This document shows positions 6,122 through 6,725 of a stretch of 6,725 nucleotides of DNA, one piece after another. The DNA comes from Caryophanales bacterium UBA4694 (GTDB lineage Bacteria > Bacillota_I > Bacilli_A > RFN20 > CAG-288), in contig DHKM01000049.1 of assembly GCA_002404835.1 (NCBI GenBank), positions 23,007 to 29,731 of the forward strand, written 5' to 3'. The notes below the pieces were generated by a model. The model was not told where the DNA came from. It worked only from the letters and a program-made list of their open reading frames with translations, and did no database searches. Each line of letters starts with the position of its first letter. The first letter of the stretch is position 1. Both the position numbers and the translations under genes were made by a program.

Positions 6122-6210
6122 AAAGCATATTTTCCTTTTCATAGTTGACACTATAGGTTAGGTGTTCATTTTGGGGACCTATTCCCCCATACGAGTAAAG
6201 GCCCTATTTT
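6122..6210. other. Intergenic stretch, no gene seen
   Basis: AT-rich DNA between the repeat array and a pseudogene remnant. It contains a weak hairpin (GGGGA and TCCCC around 6173-6188). TTGACA at 6145-6150 resembles a -35 but has no -10 at a usable distance. No coding frame is supported. Confidence 0.5.
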
Positions 6211-6400
6211 TTACCGCAATTTGGGGCATTTTTGCAACAAAAAAGAGGATTTCTCGCTTTTTTGAGAAGAAGGAAATCCATCAAATTTTCGCGATTTTTG
6301 GCTATTTTCGCTGTTTTTGTGACTGAGCAGCACCACCGTCTCCACATGCATCGATTGGACATAAAGAACAGGTCTACCCATACGAGGCGGAGTGCGGAAT
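6211..6400 (-). pseudogene. Frameshifted remnant of an RlmD/RumA-type 23S rRNA methyltransferase C-terminus
   Basis: On the minus strand one frame reads RLVWVDLFFMSN (about 6386-6354) and, after five extra bases, another frame reads HVETVVLLSHK (from 6348), running on in a Ser/Lys-rich tail to TAA at 6213-6211. TrmA/RumA-family uracil-5 methyltransferases end their catalytic domain with a VDxFPxTxHVEtVxLL motif; here its two halves are present in two frames, with Phe replacing the Pro. A third frame at 6415-6377 gives VVDMFIPHSAS, which may be another scrap of similar coding or chance. There is no room for the SAM-binding or catalytic parts, so this is a short broken remnant. The upstream limit is uncertain. 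Identification rests on recalled motif similarity over about 20 residues. Confidence 0.45.
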
Positions 6401-6508
6401 GAACATATCTACTACATTCAAAACATGACTGTGCAACTGGCAATATTGTACACTTAGATAGTATTGGTGAATATGTGCTATCCATCAAGCTAAACTTTTT
6501 ATGTAGCA

Positions 6509-6527
6509 AATATATCAATGATATATT
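6509..6527. repeat. 19-bp AT-rich dyad
   Basis: AATATATCA, a single A, then TGATATATT form a perfect inverted repeat with 9-bp arms. It has the size and symmetry of an operator for a dimeric helix-turn-helix protein, but no promoter or gene start is clearly attached to it. The rest of 6420-6594 shows no supported gene. Confidence 0.5.
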
Positions 6528-6546
6528 CAAAGTCGAACTTTTTTAG

Positions 6547-6575
6547 TCATGTTCCTCATGTTCCCATCATGTTCC
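6547..6575. repeat. Three direct copies of TCATGTTCC
   Basis: The 9-mer TCATGTTCC occurs at 6547-6555, 6556-6564 and 6567-6575, the first two abutting and the third after two bases. It lies just downstream of the stop of the partial minus-strand gene at 6595. It could be a small protein-binding array or the relic of a repetitive coding linker, since the minus strand reads EHDGNMRNM here. Confidence 0.6.
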
Positions 6576-6594
6576 TTACAGAAACATTTAGGCA

Positions 6595-6725
6595 TCAGTC
6601 TATCTTAATGGTCGCTATATATTTTGTGTGTTTTGATTTGCTATTCGTGGTCGTTTTCAATGTGCCGGCTTCTAGCAGTGGTTTTAATACATTAGACATA
6701 AAATGACTTCTGCTTTTATATCCTA
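6595..6725 (-). CDS. Winged-helix C-terminus of a second COG2865-like protein, partial
   Basis: An open minus-strand frame enters from the window edge (first whole codon 6723-6721) and stops at TGA 6597-6595, giving 42 residues. It reads GYKSRSHFMSNVLKPLLEAG, then a TLKTTTNSKSK turn, then KYIATIKID. This closely follows the winged-helix tail of many AlbA_2/COG2865 ATP-binding proteins (SR-x-x-F-x-x-x-x-LKPLLE-x-G, then T-x-P-x-K-x-x-S-x-x-Q-K-Y). In place of the usual Pro-x-Lys-Pro turn it has NSKSK. The remainder is outside the window, so whether the gene is intact is unknown. It is encoded in the same direction as the AlbA-domain gene at 4708-6018, with about 580 bp of degenerate DNA between. 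Confidence 0.6.
   Translation of the reverse strand, partial: GYKSRSHFMSNVLKPLLEAGTLKTTTNSKSKHTKYIATIKID

Noticed and set aside
6145..6173. TTGACA at 6145 as a plus-strand promoter
   Set aside because: There is no -10 element at 16-18 bp spacing and no supported plus-strand gene downstream.
6186..6386. CCCATACGAG repeated at 6186-6195 and 6377-6386 as possible boundaries of an insertion
   Set aside because: A 10-base match within a few hundred bases can arise by chance, the flanks do not extend the match, and joining across it does not restore a reading frame.
6204..6530. 108-aa minus-strand open frame
   Set aside because: Its composition is rich in Cys, Trp and Lys, with no family motif along its length and no good ribosome binding site. 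The recognisable methyltransferase scraps sit partly in other frames, so this is not an intact gene.
6518..6706. 62-aa plus-strand open frame with a hydrophobic stretch
   Set aside because: It is antisense to the partial winged-helix gene, which has the better protein evidence, and has no convincing ribosome binding site.

Overview
The window looks like a chromosomal segment of a low-GC Gram-positive bacterium (Bacillota). The signs are strong AGGAGG-type ribosome binding sites, short hairpin-plus-T-run terminators, extended -10 promoters, and a NupPQ-type nucleoside permease pair, a DegV protein and a HIT protein of Firmicutes type. An Erysipelotrichia- or Clostridia-like host is a guess from protein flavour; no rRNA or other phylogenetic marker is present.

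Layout. (1) 1-1325, plus strand: the 3' end of one ABC permease gene, overlapped by 8 bp by a second complete permease gene, closed by a strong terminator. (2) 1418-2335, plus: a monocistronic DegV-family gene with its own extended -10 promoter. (3) 2344-2961: a bidirectional terminator shared with a convergent, minus-strand flavin reductase-like gene. (4) 2962-3547: a divergent intergenic region with two promoter candidates and a symmetric hairpin between them, then a plus-strand HIT-family hydrolase gene. (5) 3596-4708: insertion-sequence material. A diverged remnant of an IS end lies beside the right end of an IS3-family element. Its orfB (transposase, minus strand) keeps the full DDE triad, but orfA and the left end are missing. 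(6) 4708-6121, minus: a complete AlbA_2 / HATPase_c_4 / winged-helix protein whose stop lies 8 bp before the orfB start. Its promoter carries six 12-bp direct repeats in exact register. (7) 6122-6725: a degenerate, mostly non-coding stretch. It holds a frameshifted remnant resembling the C-terminus of an RlmD/RumA-type 23S rRNA methyltransferase, a 19-bp dyad, three copies of a 9-mer, and, at the window edge, the last 42 codons of another minus-strand gene whose winged-helix tail resembles COG2865-type ATP-binding proteins.

The left half is ordinary housekeeping or transport. The right half is accessory: IS debris, a putative autoregulated AlbA-domain regulator, pseudogene remnants and possibly a second regulator of the same broad superfamily. 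The most distinctive signals are the 12-bp repeat array over the promoter at 6043-6071, and the orfA-less transposase gene abutting the regulator gene. No complete undescribed multi-gene system can be demonstrated from this sequence alone.
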